Counted from the first letter of the stretch, positions 43,197 through 52,364 are shown. The stretch is DNA of 64,000 bases from Chromobacterium rhizoryzae (GCF_020544465.1 NZ_CP066126.1:2790001-2854000), one strand, 5' to 3'. Program-made: numbers and translations. The notes: generated from the sequence alone by a model not told the origin.

Positions 43197-44068
43197 CAGG
43201 TCAGACCGGACAAATCATCCGCAGCCACGGCCGCCGCTTCATCGTTGAATCCGACGGCCAGGTTTACGATTGCACCACCCGCGGCAAACGCGTCGATTTC
43301 GCCTGTGGCGACTGGGTGGACATCCTGGTGCAGAACAAGGAACAGGCCGTCATCGAGCGCTCACAAGAGCGACGCAGCCTGCTCTACCGCCAGGACGACT
43401 GGAAAACCAAGGTCATCGCCGCCAATGTGACCCGCATCCTGTTCGTGATCGCCGCCGTGCCCAGCCCCAACGAAGAACTGCTGGGCCGCTGCCTGATCGC
43501 CGCGGAAGCCGGCGACATCGATCCCGTCATCGTGGTCAACAAGGCCGACCTGCCGGAAACCGAGGGCTTGCTGCGCAAGTTGGAGCTGTACCGCCAACTG
43601 GGCTACCAAGTGGTCACCCTGTCCGCCAAGCAGGACGTCGCGCCGCTGCTGCCCTTGCTGCAAGGCCAGACCAGCGTCTTCGTCGGCCAGTCCGGCATGG
43701 GCAAGTCCACGCTGACCAATGCGCTGCTGCCGGACGCCAACGCCCGCATCGGCGACATTTCCACCGCGCTGGACTCCGGCCGCCACACCACGACTCACGC
43801 CACGCTTTACCATCTGAACGCGGACAGTCATCTGATCGATTCCCCCGGCCTGCAGGAGTTTGGCCTCAAGCATTTGAAGGCCGCCGAACTAACCCGCTAC
43901 TTCCCGGAAATACGCCCGTTGATTGGTCAATGCCGCTTCCACAATTGTTCGCACCGCGTGGAACCGAACTGTGCCATCATGACCGCATGTGAATCGGGCG
44001 CCATCGCCAAGTCCCGGCTCTCTTTGCTGCAACGTCTAACGGATGAACTTTCACCGTCCAAGCCGTGA
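43193..44068 (+). CDS. rsgA: Ribosome small subunit-dependent GTPase A
   Basis: 291-residue circularly permuted GTPase that finishes 30S maturation. An N-terminal OB fold is followed by permuted G motifs: NKADLPET (G4) precedes VGQSGMGKSTLTNAL (G1), then DSPGLQEFGL (G3). The C-terminal zinc finger has CRFHNCSHRVEPNC. It ends a three-gene operon whose members overlap or nearly touch. Confidence 0.95.
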   Translation: MTGQTGQIIRSHGRRFIVESDGQVYDCTTRGKRVDFACGDWVDILVQNKEQAVIERSQERRSLLYRQDDWKTKVIAANVTRILFVIAAVPSPNEELLGRCLIAAEAGDIDPVIVVNKADLPETEGLLRKLELYRQLGYQVVTLSAKQDVAPLLPLLQGQTSVFVGQSGMGKSTLTNALLPDANARIGDISTALDSGRHTTTHATLYHLNADSHLIDSPGLQEFGLKHLKAAELTRYFPEIRPLIGQCRFHNCSHRVEPNCAIMTACESGAIAKSRLSLLQRLTDELSPSKP

Positions 44069-44090
44069 CGAAGGGTGTGCGTACTTTCCA

Positions 44091-44119
44091 TTCACATACG
44101 CGGGTAATTCACTTATCCT
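44091..44119 (+). promoter_or_regulatory. Predicted promoter of phaB
   Basis: TTCACA (44091-44096) and TATCCT (44114-44119) are 17 bases apart. The transcript would start about 60 bases before the ATG, which has AAAAGGAGC at good spacing. Confidence 0.55.
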
Positions 44120-44183
44120 AAAAAACTGAAAGTCGTATCGCATAAGCATATCCAGACAGACAGCCAAAAAAGGAGCCAGCACT

Positions 44184-44924
44184 ATGACTAAGCGAATCGC
44201 ACTCGTAACCGGCGGCATGGGCGGTATTGGCACCGCCATCTGCAAAGCCCTGGCGGAAAGCGGTCACATCGTAGTCACCACCTACAGCAAGCCCGGCCGC
44301 GAACAAGCCTGGCTCGCCGACATGAAGGGGCTGGGACTCAAGGATATCCACGCCTACCAATGCGACGTCACCGACACCGCAGCCTGCAAGGCACTGGCCG
44401 AAAAGGTGGCCAAAGACCTGGGGCCGGTGGACGTGCTGGTCAACAACGCCGGCATCACCCGCGACTGCAGTTTCAAGAAGCAGACCAAGGACGATTGGGA
44501 CGCGGTGCTGCGCACCAATCTGGACTCCCTGTTCAATATGACCAAGCCGGTGGTGGACGGCATGGGCGACCGCGGCTTCGGCCGTATCATCAACATCTCC
44601 TCGATCAACGGTCAGAAGGGGCAGTTCGGCCAGACCAACTACTCCGCCGCCAAAGCCGGCATGCACGGCTTCACCATGGCCCTGGCGCAGGAAGTGGCGC
44701 GCAAGGGCGTGACCGTCAACACCATTTCGCCCGGCTATATCGCCACCGATATGGTGATGGCGGTGGCGGAGGAGACGCGCAACAAGATCGTGGCGCAGAT
44801 TCCGGTGGGCCGTCTGGGCAAGCCCGAGGAAATCGCCGCCCTGGTCGCCTTCCTCGCCTCCGAACAGGCCGGCTTCATCACCGGCGCCAACGTGGCGATG
44901 AACGGCGGTCAACACATGATGTAA
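44184..44924 (+). CDS. phaB: Acetoacetyl-CoA reductase (PhaB)
   Basis: 246-residue SDR enzyme reducing acetoacetyl-CoA to (R)-3-hydroxybutyryl-CoA with NADPH for polyhydroxybutyrate. NAD(P) motif TGGMGGIGTAI, catalytic Ser/Tyr/Lys in NISSINGQKGQFGQTNYSAA followed by K, which is the PhaB signature, and NNAGITRD. It is monocistronic, away from phaC and phaA, with its own promoter and terminator. Chromobacterium is known to make PHB, consistent with this call. Confidence 0.95.
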   Translation: MTKRIALVTGGMGGIGTAICKALAESGHIVVTTYSKPGREQAWLADMKGLGLKDIHAYQCDVTDTAACKALAEKVAKDLGPVDVLVNNAGITRDCSFKKQTKDDWDAVLRTNLDSLFNMTKPVVDGMGDRGFGRIINISSINGQKGQFGQTNYSAAKAGMHGFTMALAQEVARKGVTVNTISPGYIATDMVMAVAEETRNKIVAQIPVGRLGKPEEIAALVAFLASEQAGFITGANVAMNGGQHMM

Positions 44925-44946
44925 ACGGGCCCCAGCCCGCCGCGCG

Positions 44947-44976
44947 ACGCCGCCCCGCCGGGCGGCGTTTTCTTTT
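44947..44976 (+). terminator. Terminator of phaB
   Basis: ACGCCGCC pairs with GGCGGCGT over 6 bases, then TTTTCTTTT. Confidence 0.9.
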
Positions 44977-45030
44977 GCCCGCCCGCTGTGTATGCTGTCG
45001 CTTTCCCAAGCCACACCCCGACGACACCCC

Positions 45031-45513
45031 ATGGCAGAACAGCTGATCATCCACGGCGCCGACAAACAAGAGCGCTATCAAACCCTATTGCCGCAGGCGC
45101 TGGCGCTGATTGAGTCCGAGACTGATCAGATCGCCGCGCTGGCCAATCTCTGCGCCGCCTTGCACAGCAGCTTCGACTGGCTGTGGACCGGCTTCTACCT
45201 GGTCAAGCACAAGCAACTGGTGCTTGGCCCCTTCCAGGGCCCGATCGCCTGCACTCGCATCCCGTTTGGCAAAGGGGTGTGCGGCAGCGCCTGGCAGGCC
45301 GAAAAAACCCTGGTGGTGGATGATGTCGACGCTTTCCCCGGTCATATCGCCTGCTCCTCCAGCGCCCGTTCGGAAATCGTGGTGCCCATCCGCAACGCCG
45401 CAGGCGAAGTGGTCGCGGTGCTGGATGTGGATTCCAGCGAACCGGCCAGCTTCGACGCGGTGGACGCCGAATACCTGGAGCGCATCGCCGCGGGGCTGGC
45501 CCGCTTGTTCTGA
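45031..45513 (+). CDS. msrC: Free methionine-(R)-sulfoxide reductase (GAF domain)
   Basis: 160-residue GAF-fold enzyme that reduces free methionine-(R)-sulfoxide. The three catalytic cysteines are Cys74, Cys84 and Cys108, with the same 10 and 24 residue spacing as Cys84/94/118 in E. coli YebR (fRMsr). The signature GKGVCGSAW and HIACSSSARSEIVVP are intact. The ATG at 45031 gives the family length; an earlier in-frame start is not supported. A bidirectional terminator follows. Confidence 0.9.
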   Translation: MAEQLIIHGADKQERYQTLLPQALALIESETDQIAALANLCAALHSSFDWLWTGFYLVKHKQLVLGPFQGPIACTRIPFGKGVCGSAWQAEKTLVVDDVDAFPGHIACSSSARSEIVVPIRNAAGEVVAVLDVDSSEPASFDAVDAEYLERIAAGLARLF

Positions 45514-45564
45514 GAAAGCCCGCAAACCGGCCTCAAGAGCTTTCGAGGCCGCCGCGGCCATGAA

Positions 45565-45590
45565 AAAAGCGCGCCCTTTGGCGCGCTTTT
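45565..45590. terminator. Bidirectional terminator
   Basis: AAAAGCGCGC pairs with GCGCGCTTTT over CCTTTG. It lies between msrC and the convergent small membrane protein gene. Confidence 0.9.
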
Positions 45591-45612
45591 CATTGCCGGC
45601 CCTTGCCGCCGG

Positions 45613-45849
45613 CTACGACTGCAAATGCATAGGGTCTCGCCCCTCGCGGGATCTCGACCACGCGCGTCCCGCCAGCTCCAGAACCCAGAACACGGCCAGA
45701 CCGGACAGAATGGACAAATTCTTGCCCGCGGCCATCGCCAGCAAACCCTGCCAGAAAGAGCCGCCGTCCGCCCAGCACAAGCCGCACCACACGAACAAGG
45801 CCAGCAGGGAGATCAGCGCCGGCGCGCGATAATATTCGACGAAAGTCAT
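45613..45849 (-). CDS. Small integral membrane protein
   Basis: 78-residue protein with two hydrophobic segments (about 10-28 and 45-63) and a basic C-terminus. The ATG at 45847-45849 is preceded by GGAGG at ideal spacing. Terminator at its 3' side. No family recognised. Confidence 0.62.
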   Translation of the reverse strand: MTFVEYYRAPALISLLALFVWCGLCWADGGSFWQGLLAMAAGKNLSILSGLAVFWVLELAGRAWSRSREGRDPMHLQS

Positions 45850-45947
45850 ATTGCCTCCAATCAAGACAATCCTCACGTCAAACTAGCAAAGCCGGCTTCC
45901 GCCGGCATCGTGGCAAGCACTTAGTAGAAACACGCGTCCGGAGCGCG

Positions 45948-47015
45948 CTAGCCCAGCAGGGGCAATTGCAGTTGCCGCCCCAGCCATTCGCGCAAGCCGG
46001 CCTCGTCCAGCGCCAACAGCTCCTGGCGCGAACCGGCCAGAATCTCGACCAAACGCGCCAGCTGCCGCTCGGCGCCCAGATTCACCTCGCCGGCCAGCCG
46101 GCTGTTCTCGCTGGCCATATCCAGCAAGCGCGCCGAAGTCTGCTCCAACTGCACCGCCTGCCGCAACGCATCCTGCTCCAAGGCGGCATTGCGCCCTTCC
46201 AGCCACTCCAGCCTCGCCTCCAAACGGCCGTTGTCTCGCTCGCGCTCCGCCAGACGGTCGCGCCACTCGCCTTCCAGCCGCGTCCGCTCGCGCCGGCTTT
46301 GTTGCAAAGCCTCTTCCTGGCGCGCCTGCGCCTGCTGCATCGCCCGACGCTCCTCTTCCATCTGTTCATAGAGCCGCAGCCGCAAACCTTCCAGCCGCTC
46401 ATAGGCCAGCGCCTCGCGCCGCGCGGCTTCCTCCCGCGCCTCCTGCACTTTCAGCTCGGCGCGCTCTTCCAGTTCCTGCTGACGTTGCTCCGCCTGACGC
46501 CTAAGCTCGGACAGCTCCTTCCTGGACTGCTCCAGCCTCGACTCCTGCTCCATCTGCGCCCGCTCCAGCATCTGGCGCCGGGTTTCCTCGCCCTGCAAGC
46601 GTCCTTCCAAATCCGCCAGCCTCGCGGCGCGCAACTCCAGCTCGCGCAAGGCGGACTGCAACTCGGCCTGGCGCGCCGCCAGCCCGGCTTCCAGCTCGCG
46701 GGTCTCCGCCGCTGCCTGGGCCACCGCGGTTTCCGCGTCCTGACGCAAAGACTCCAGCCGGCCGTCCGCCTCGTCGCAGGCCCGCTGCCACACTTGTTCA
46801 AAGGCTTCGGCCAGGCCGGCCGGCCAATCCGGCCGCCGCGACGACACCGCCACCCGCGACAGAAACTCCTGTCGCCATTCTTTCAAGGTGTTGTTGATCG
46901 TGGTGTTGGAGCCCGCGCCTATCCTGGCCCTCACCTCCATCACCGTCGGCCATACACCTTCGCCCACCAGCTCGAACGCCGCCTGCCGGATGCGCGAATA
47001 AATATCTGTCGCCAT
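45948..47015 (-). CDS. KfrA-like DNA-binding coiled-coil protein
   Basis: 355-residue protein with an N-terminal winged-helix domain of the KfrA N-terminal family (AAFELVGEGVWPTVMEVRAR, then GAGSNTTINNTLKEWRQEF) followed by a coiled coil about 250 residues long (many Glu/Arg/Gln heptads). KfrA proteins of plasmids bind their own promoter and form large nucleoid-like or partition-related complexes. Here it is on the chromosome with no plasmid genes near. ATG at 47013-47015. A compact AT-rich stretch sits 60-80 bases upstream. Confidence 0.85.
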   Translation of the reverse strand: MATDIYSRIRQAAFELVGEGVWPTVMEVRARIGAGSNTTINNTLKEWRQEFLSRVAVSSRRPDWPAGLAEAFEQVWQRACDEADGRLESLRQDAETAVAQAAAETRELEAGLAARQAELQSALRELELRAARLADLEGRLQGEETRRQMLERAQMEQESRLEQSRKELSELRRQAEQRQQELEERAELKVQEAREEAARREALAYERLEGLRLRLYEQMEEERRAMQQAQARQEEALQQSRRERTRLEGEWRDRLAERERDNGRLEARLEWLEGRNAALEQDALRQAVQLEQTSARLLDMASENSRLAGEVNLGAERQLARLVEILAGSRQELLALDEAGLREWLGRQLQLPLLG

Positions 47016-47130
47016 GCCTGAAAATGCCCGTTTGTCGTGACCGACATTCTAGCAAAGCGTCGCTTTAAAATATATTACGTATTACATTTAAAATTTAACA
47101 GACAGCCTGCGTATGCCTCGGCCGAAAAAC

Positions 47131-47163
47131 ACAAAGGGCGGCGCGCCGTTTACGGCGCCCGCC
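47131..47163 (-). terminator. Terminator of the OmpA-like lipoprotein gene
   Basis: Minus strand: GCGCCG pairs with CGGCGC over TAAA, extended by GGGC-GCCC, then TTTGTGTTTTT. It is 24-56 bases past the stop. Confidence 0.72.
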
Positions 47164-47186
47164 CCGCGTCGCTCCGTCCGCCCGCG

Positions 47187-47855
47187 TCAACCGCGCGCGG
47201 CTTCGCCCACGAAGATTTCCACCCGCCGGTTCTTCGCCCGCCCCGAGGCGCTGGCGTTGCTCGCCACCGGCTCATGCGAGCCGCGGCCGGCGATGCTGAT
47301 CCGCCCCTCCGCCACGCCGCGCGCGGTCAGATAGTCGCGCGTGGCGCGGGCGCGGTTCAGCGACAGCGGGTCATTGACCGCATTGGAGCCGGTGTTGTCG
47401 GTATGGCCGACGATCTTCACCGTGGTCACCGGGTTCTGGTTCAAGGTGGCGGCGAAACGGTCCAGAATCGGCCGCAGATTGGGCTTGATGTCGTAGCGGC
47501 CCACGTCAAAAGACACATCGCTGGGGATGTCCAGCTTCAGCTGATTGTCCGCGGTCTGGCTGACGCTGACGCCCGAACCCTTGGTCGCCTGCTCCATCGC
47601 CGCCTTCTGCTCCTGCATGTGCTTGGACCACAAATAGCCGCCGCCGGCGCCCAGCGCCGCGCCCAGGGCCGCGCCGGTGGCGGCGCTGCGGCCAGGATTG
47701 CCGCCGGCGGTCAGGCCGCCCAGCACCGCGCCGGCCACCGCGCCAATCGCCGCGCCGGTACCAGTGTCTTTCTGGGTTTCGGACATGTTCGCGCAGCCGG
47801 ACAGACCGCCGCTCCCCAGCGCCAATGCAACAAACATCACGATCAGTTTATTCAT
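47187..47855 (-). CDS. OmpA-family outer membrane lipoprotein
   Basis: 222-residue lipoprotein: signal peptide with lipobox LSGC (Cys20), then a glycine-rich two-helix segment (GAVAGAVLGGLTAGG, ATGAALGAALGAGGGYL), then a peptidoglycan-binding OmpA C-domain with VGHTDNTGSNAVNDPLSLNR and SNASASGRAKNRRVEI. It resembles YiaD/Pal-like proteins that tether the outer membrane to the wall. The ATG at 47853-47855 has AAAGGATC upstream and supplies the signal; earlier in-frame starts do not. Confidence 0.92.
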   Translation of the reverse strand: MNKLIVMFVALALGSGGLSGCANMSETQKDTGTGAAIGAVAGAVLGGLTAGGNPGRSAATGAALGAALGAGGGYLWSKHMQEQKAAMEQATKGSGVSVSQTADNQLKLDIPSDVSFDVGRYDIKPNLRPILDRFAATLNQNPVTTVKIVGHTDNTGSNAVNDPLSLNRARATRDYLTARGVAEGRISIAGRGSHEPVASNASASGRAKNRRVEIFVGEAARG

Positions 47856-48069
47856 GCCTGGATCCTTTCCATTCAGTCCATTACCCGCCCCGGCTCCTGC
47901 GGGACGCGCTTTCAGCATATACCCATTGCGTTGCGGCCACCGCGCGTCCCGGCCAAAAGACAGGCGCGGCCAAAGCCGCCAAAGCGACAAAACGCTTGAT
48001 TCGGTTGCCAAAGCCTTCCCTTGCCGCGCCAATCCGCGTACCATCGCGCCTCGCTTTACGGGAGGGAAT

Positions 48070-49335
48070 ATGAACACGCAGACTACGGCCCGCGCCTGCG
48101 GCATTGACTTTGGCACATCCAACTCCACCGTGGGGTGGCTGCGCCCGAACCAAGCCACTCTATTGACGCTGGAGGACGGCAAGATCACCTTGCCCTCGGT
48201 GGTTTTCTTCAATTACGAGGAAGATCATTCCGTGTTCGGCCGGCTAGCGCTGCAGGAATACATGGAAGGCTATGAAGGCCGGCTGATGCGCTCGCTGAAA
48301 AGCCTGCTAGGCTCCAACCTGATCGACAGCCAAACCGAAGTGCAAGGCAAGGCCCTGCCTTTCCGCCACCTGCTCAGCCTGTTCATCCAGGAATTGAAGC
48401 TGCGCGCCGACCGCGCCGCCGAGCGCCCGTTCGAACAAGTGGTGCTGGGCCGCCCGGTGCACTTTGTCGACGACAACCCCAAGGCCGATGCCGAAGCCGA
48501 GACCACGCTGGGCGAGATCGCGCGCCAGGTGGGCTTCAAGGACGTGTCCTTCCAGTTCGAACCCATCGCCGCCGCCTTCGACTACGAAGCCCGGCTGGAA
48601 CGCGAAGAGCTGGTGCTGATCGTCGACATCGGCGGCGGCACCTCGGACTTCACCCTGATCCGCCTGGCGCCCGAGCGCCACCGCCTGGACGAGCGCCTCG
48701 ACGACATTCTCGCCACCGGCGGCGTCCACATCGGCGGCACGGACTTCGACAAGCAATTGAGCCTGCACGGCGTGATGCCCCTGTTCGGCTTCAAGAGCCG
48801 GCTGCGCAACAACGCGGAGATGCCGTCCAGCCAGTACTTCAACCTGGCCACCTGGCACACCATCAACTTCGCCTACACCCGCAAGGCCTGGATGGACCTG
48901 CAGGACGTGCACCGCGACGCGGCGCAGCCGCAGGTGCTGGACCGCCTGTTCCGCCTGATCCAGGACCGCGCCGGCCACCGACTGGCGATGCAGGTGGAAG
49001 CCGCCAAGATCGCGCTGTCGGACGAGGCGCAGCACCGGCTGGACCTGGGGCATATCGAGGCCGGCCTGCATTGCGAGTTGAGCCGCGATCAATTCAATCA
49101 CAGCATAGACGCGATGCTGGGCCAGATCGGCGCCACCGTGCGCCAATTGCTGACCGACGCCTGCGCGCAGGCCGACGACATCGACACCGTCTTCTTCACC
49201 GGCGGCTCCAGCGGCGTGCCGGCGCTGCGCGACAGCATCAAGCGCCTGCTGCCCCAGGCCCGCCATGTGGAAGGCGACCTCTTCGGCAGCATCGGCAGCG
49301 GCCTGGCGATCGAGGCCGCCAAACGCTACGGTTAA
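48070..49335 (+). CDS. Hsp70-family chaperone-like protein, YegD type
   Basis: 421-residue actin-fold ATPase without a DnaK substrate-binding domain. ATP-site motifs: CGIDFGTSNSTVGW, LIVDIGGGTSDFTLI, and FFTGGSSGVPALRD. It resembles E. coli YegD (450 residues), whose role is unclear. The ATG at 48070 has GGGAGGGAA upstream. It is divergent from the OmpA-like gene. A clear terminator follows. Confidence 0.92.
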   Translation: MNTQTTARACGIDFGTSNSTVGWLRPNQATLLTLEDGKITLPSVVFFNYEEDHSVFGRLALQEYMEGYEGRLMRSLKSLLGSNLIDSQTEVQGKALPFRHLLSLFIQELKLRADRAAERPFEQVVLGRPVHFVDDNPKADAEAETTLGEIARQVGFKDVSFQFEPIAAAFDYEARLEREELVLIVDIGGGTSDFTLIRLAPERHRLDERLDDILATGGVHIGGTDFDKQLSLHGVMPLFGFKSRLRNNAEMPSSQYFNLATWHTINFAYTRKAWMDLQDVHRDAAQPQVLDRLFRLIQDRAGHRLAMQVEAAKIALSDEAQHRLDLGHIEAGLHCELSRDQFNHSIDAMLGQIGATVRQLLTDACAQADDIDTVFFTGGSSGVPALRDSIKRLLPQARHVEGDLFGSIGSGLAIEAAKRYG

Positions 49336-49374
49336 GACACGATTCGCGCCCGGCCCGCCGGGCCCTGAAACGCC

Positions 49375-49402
49375 AAAGGCCGAGCATGCTTGCTCGGCCT
49401 TT
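49375..49402 (+). terminator. Terminator of the YegD-like gene
   Basis: AAAGGCCGAGCA pairs with TGCTCGGCCTTT over TGCT, a perfect 12-bp stem followed by TC. Confidence 0.9.
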
Positions 49403-49427
49403 TCGCTTATTCGCACAGCGGCGGCGC

Positions 49428-49787
49428 TTACGCGCCGGAACCGCCGCTAGTCTTCTTGCCTTTGCGCCGCGCCTCCGGCGGCAGATCGAACTCGAACAAC
49501 TGCGCGGTGCGCCCGGTCTGCGATTGACAGGCTATCATCAGCGCGCGGTTGATCGCCTCCTTCTTGCTGACACCCCACCACTCTATCATTTTATCCAGCG
49601 ACTTCTGCGCATCCCGGCTCAGCTCCACCGTCACCGACAGCTCCTGCAGACGGCTGCGGCGCAGTTCGCGGCTGCGCCGCTTGCGCTCGGCCACCGTCAT
49701 CGCGCGCTCGCCCAAAGGCTTGCGTCCCGGCTTTTTGCGGACGCCGCCAATCAGATCGAAGGTGTAGTGATCGCAAGGATCTTTCAT
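49428..49787 (-). CDS. Small basic protein with ribbon-helix-helix-like segment
   Basis: 119-residue protein. The N-terminal half is a basic stretch (KKPGRKPLGERAMTVAERKR), an AT-hook-like GRKP seen in many DNA-binding proteins. It is followed by SVTVELSRDAQKSLDKMIEW and WGVSKKEAINRALMIA, a strand-helix-helix pattern like RHH repressors (Arc/MetJ). The ATG lies at 49785-49787. Likely DNA-binding; target unknown. Confidence 0.68.
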   Translation of the reverse strand: MKDPCDHYTFDLIGGVRKKPGRKPLGERAMTVAERKRRSRELRRSRLQELSVTVELSRDAQKSLDKMIEWWGVSKKEAINRALMIACQSQTGRTAQLFEFDLPPEARRKGKKTSGGSGA

Positions 49788-49907
49788 GGCTTGAGTGACG
49801 GGTCACGGTCGTTGCTGAAGAGGGGCGCAAGGATAGCACAAAGCAAGCCCTGGCGGGCGTTTCACGCATTCCCGGCGCAAAATATCCCATTGCGATGCGG
49901 CGGGCGC

Positions 49908-49933
49908 AAAAAAACCCCGGCCTGGTGCCGGGG
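49908..49933 (-). terminator. Terminator of the 50041-51042 gene
   Basis: Minus strand: CCCCGGC pairs with GCCGGGG over CTGGT-type loop, followed by seven T. It is 108 bases past the stop. Confidence 0.8.
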
Positions 49934-50040
49934 CAGACTCAATCAGCCGCCCTGAAGGCTGATCGAAAGCGACTATACAGTTCCAGCATAGCCCTTGTTT
50001 CGGCTTTGCACAGCCCGCTTTGGCATAGCCGGGCCCCGTC

Positions 50041-51042
50041 TCAGTCGCTGCCGAATTCCCGCTCCAGTTCCGCCAGCGCCTGGCGCGTCACCCGCACCGG
50101 CATCAAGGCGCGGCGCAAAGGTTGGGTCTGCCCCAACACCAGCTCCTCGAACTCCAGTTCGGTGGCGTCTTCGCCCGGCGCGTCCTGCTTGATCCCCATG
50201 CGGTTCAGGTACAAGGTCCGCCATTCCAGCCGAAAATATTCGGCCGGATGCTCCAGCACATGGCGCACCGTCTCCAGCAAGCCCTCAAGGCTCAGCGCGC
50301 CGCGCGCCTCGCGCAATTGGGGCTCGATCTCGGCCATGCGCCGCTGCACCCCTTCGCAGGTATCGGGCAAGGGCGAACCGTCCGAGGAGCCGTCCACCAC
50401 GGTGCCGGCCTCGCAACGCAGCACGCTCAAGCGCAATTGCAGCCGCGACATCTCGTTGTCCAAGGTCTGGCGCAACTGCTCCAGCAGGCTCAGCCGCCGC
50501 GCGATCACCGTGACCAGCATTTCCTCGCTGCGCCGCGCGCTGCTCTCAAGCAGCAGCTCGCGCGACGCGCAGGGCATGGCCAGCCTATGACCGTCGAAGC
50601 TCACCACCTGCTGCGGCACTTCGCGGCGCAGCTCCCCGCCCTCCATCGCCACGCCCAGGCGGCCGGTTTCGCTGCGCGCCATCGACAACAAGGCCCAGGC
50701 CTCGTCGCCCTGGCTGGCGGACAGGAAGAAATTGCGCAAGGCTTCGCTCTGCCGCAGGCAGGACAAAAGGCTGGCCGGCCCGGAAAACAGCAAGCCCAGC
50801 CGCGGGTCCTGCGCAAAGCCGCGCAAGGACAGCGTCAGCGGCTCCGGCATTCGGCTGGGCAACTCGGCCAGATAGGCCTGGGTGACGCGCATGCCCGGGG
50901 CCAGCGCGTCCAGATAGCCGGGAGACAGGCGCAAACGCTTGTCCGTGCCGTCGACCAGGCTCTCTATCGCCTGCGTCAACTCCCGCTGCTGCTGCCGGCT
51001 TTCGGCATCCAGCCCCCATCTTTGCAACAAGCGCCCTAACAT
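50041..51042 (-). CDS. Hypothetical protein
   Basis: 333-residue soluble protein with no known domain that could be recognised. It is helix-rich (ESRQQQRELTQAIESLVDGT) with a segment AVAMEGGELRREVP-like in the middle and the end RQALAELEREFGSD. The ATG at 51040-51042 has GGGGGA upstream, and codon use matches its neighbours, so it is a real gene. It is 34 bases past the end of the RluF-like gene (same strand) and may share its transcript. Confidence 0.68.
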   Translation of the reverse strand: MLGRLLQRWGLDAESRQQQRELTQAIESLVDGTDKRLRLSPGYLDALAPGMRVTQAYLAELPSRMPEPLTLSLRGFAQDPRLGLLFSGPASLLSCLRQSEALRNFFLSASQGDEAWALLSMARSETGRLGVAMEGGELRREVPQQVVSFDGHRLAMPCASRELLLESSARRSEEMLVTVIARRLSLLEQLRQTLDNEMSRLQLRLSVLRCEAGTVVDGSSDGSPLPDTCEGVQRRMAEIEPQLREARGALSLEGLLETVRHVLEHPAEYFRLEWRTLYLNRMGIKQDAPGEDATELEFEELVLGQTQPLRRALMPVRVTRQALAELEREFGSD

Positions 51043-51076
51043 GCGTCCCCCACTGACAACCGGCCGTCCGGCCGGA

Positions 51077-51808
51077 TCAAAACGATTCGTCGTCGCGCAG
51101 ATAGCGCCATTGGCCGGTGGGCAGATTGCCCAGCTTGACCTTGCCGATGCGAATCCGCTTCAGGCCTACCACGCGCAAGCCCACCAGTTCGCACATGCGG
51201 CGGATCTGGCGTTTCTTGCCCTCGCGCAGCACAAAACGCAACTGATCCTCGTTTTGCCAAGCCACGGTGGCAGGCAGCAATTTTTTACCATCCAGCTCCA
51301 GACCGTGATTGAGCAGACTCAAACCTTCTTCGGAAAGTTCGCCCTCCACCCGCACCAGGTACTCCTTGTCCACGCTGGAATGCTCGCCGATGATCTGCTT
51401 GGCCACCCGGCCGTCCTGGGTCAGGATCAACAGGCCCACCGAATCGATGTCCAGACGGCCGGCCGGCGCCAGCCCTCTCAGATGCTGCGCAGAAAACCGG
51501 CGGCGGCTCTTGTCCTCCGCCCACTGGTTTTCCGGTTTGACCAGCACCACCGCCGGCTCGTAGCCGTCCTCGGCCTGGCCGGACACGTAACCCATGGGCT
51601 TGTTCAGCAGGATGGTGACGCGCGAGGCTTGAGCGTCCTGCGCCTTCTTGTCCACTTCGATCAGATTGTGCGGCAGCACTTTCTGCCCGAGGACGGCCAC
51701 CTCGCCGTCCACTTTCACCCACCCTTGTTCGATATAGCTATCGGCCTCGCGGCGCGAGCACAAACCCAACTCGGCCATGCGTTTCGACAGGCGCACTGGT
51801 TCCATCAT
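51077..51808 (-). CDS. Pseudouridine synthase, RsuA/RluF type
   Basis: 243-residue protein: N-terminal S4 RNA-binding domain (RLSKRMAELGLCSRREADSY) and the RsuA/RluB/E/F catalytic motif AGRLDIDSVGLLILTQDG with its Asp. The downstream REGKKRQIRRMCELVGL is typical. The best guess is RluF, which modifies 23S rRNA U2604 near the peptidyl transferase centre, but RluB/E are possible. Start ATG at 51806-51808 (a second ATG follows directly). Confidence 0.88.
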   Translation of the reverse strand: MMEPVRLSKRMAELGLCSRREADSYIEQGWVKVDGEVAVLGQKVLPHNLIEVDKKAQDAQASRVTILLNKPMGYVSGQAEDGYEPAVVLVKPENQWAEDKSRRRFSAQHLRGLAPAGRLDIDSVGLLILTQDGRVAKQIIGEHSSVDKEYLVRVEGELSEEGLSLLNHGLELDGKKLLPATVAWQNEDQLRFVLREGKKRQIRRMCELVGLRVVGLKRIRIGKVKLGNLPTGQWRYLRDDESF

Positions 51809-51821
51809 TTCGTTCCGTAAT

Positions 51822-51844
51822 AAAAAAAGCGGCTTGCGCCCGCT
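51822..51844 (-). terminator. Terminator past the BamE-like lipoprotein gene
   Basis: Minus strand: AGCGG pairs with CCGCT around a C-rich loop, then seven T. It lies before the pseudouridine synthase start. Confidence 0.55.
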
Positions 51845-51968
51845 GCGGCGCCCGCTCCGTCTCCATCTTCCAAGACAGACGCTCGGGCCACCCGCAACCA
51901 CCGGCAAGTCCGCTGTTGCATTCCCGCTATTGTAGGGGATGCCACTGCAACTGGCTATGCGCCAACCA

Positions 51969-52364
51969 TCACCCTCCTGTTGGGGACTTGTTCAGCACCC
52001 CGGTACCACGCACCTCCTCTCTGGTGGACAAGCGCCACTGCAGCACCTTACCCCCAACGTCAAACAATAACACCAGCTCCTTGTCGTAACGGTTCTGCGC
52101 ACTGAACAAGGGCCCCAGGTCGGTGAAGTTTTGCAACTGAGGCCGATGCTGAACATAGCTGTACACCCACAATTCACGATTGCTGGAAAAACGTATTCGG
52201 TCCTGCGGCTCCCCAAAAGCATCAAGCACCTCGCGCCGGCTGCCTCCGCTTTGCAGCATTCGCTTCACCGCCGGTTCATCCACTTCCGCCAACTGCCTGC
52301 TTCCGCTGCTGGCGCACCCCATCAACCAACAAACGCAACATAGCGCCCACCATCGCTTTTTCAT
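51969..52364 (-). CDS. BamE/SmpA-like lipoprotein
   Basis: 131-residue lipoprotein with signal peptide and lipobox LMGC (Cys17). The rest has the SmpA/OmlA fold pattern: GGSRREVLDAFGEPQDRIRF and RELWVYSYVQH. It is shorter and less typical than BamE, so it is a paralogue, not the assembly factor itself. Its ATG overlaps the stop of the upstream secreted-protein gene (ATGA), so they are translated together. Confidence 0.72.
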   Translation of the reverse strand: MKKRWWALCCVCWLMGCASSGSRQLAEVDEPAVKRMLQSGGSRREVLDAFGEPQDRIRFSSNRELWVYSYVQHRPQLQNFTDLGPLFSAQNRYDKELVLLFDVGGKVLQWRLSTREEVRGTGVLNKSPTGG

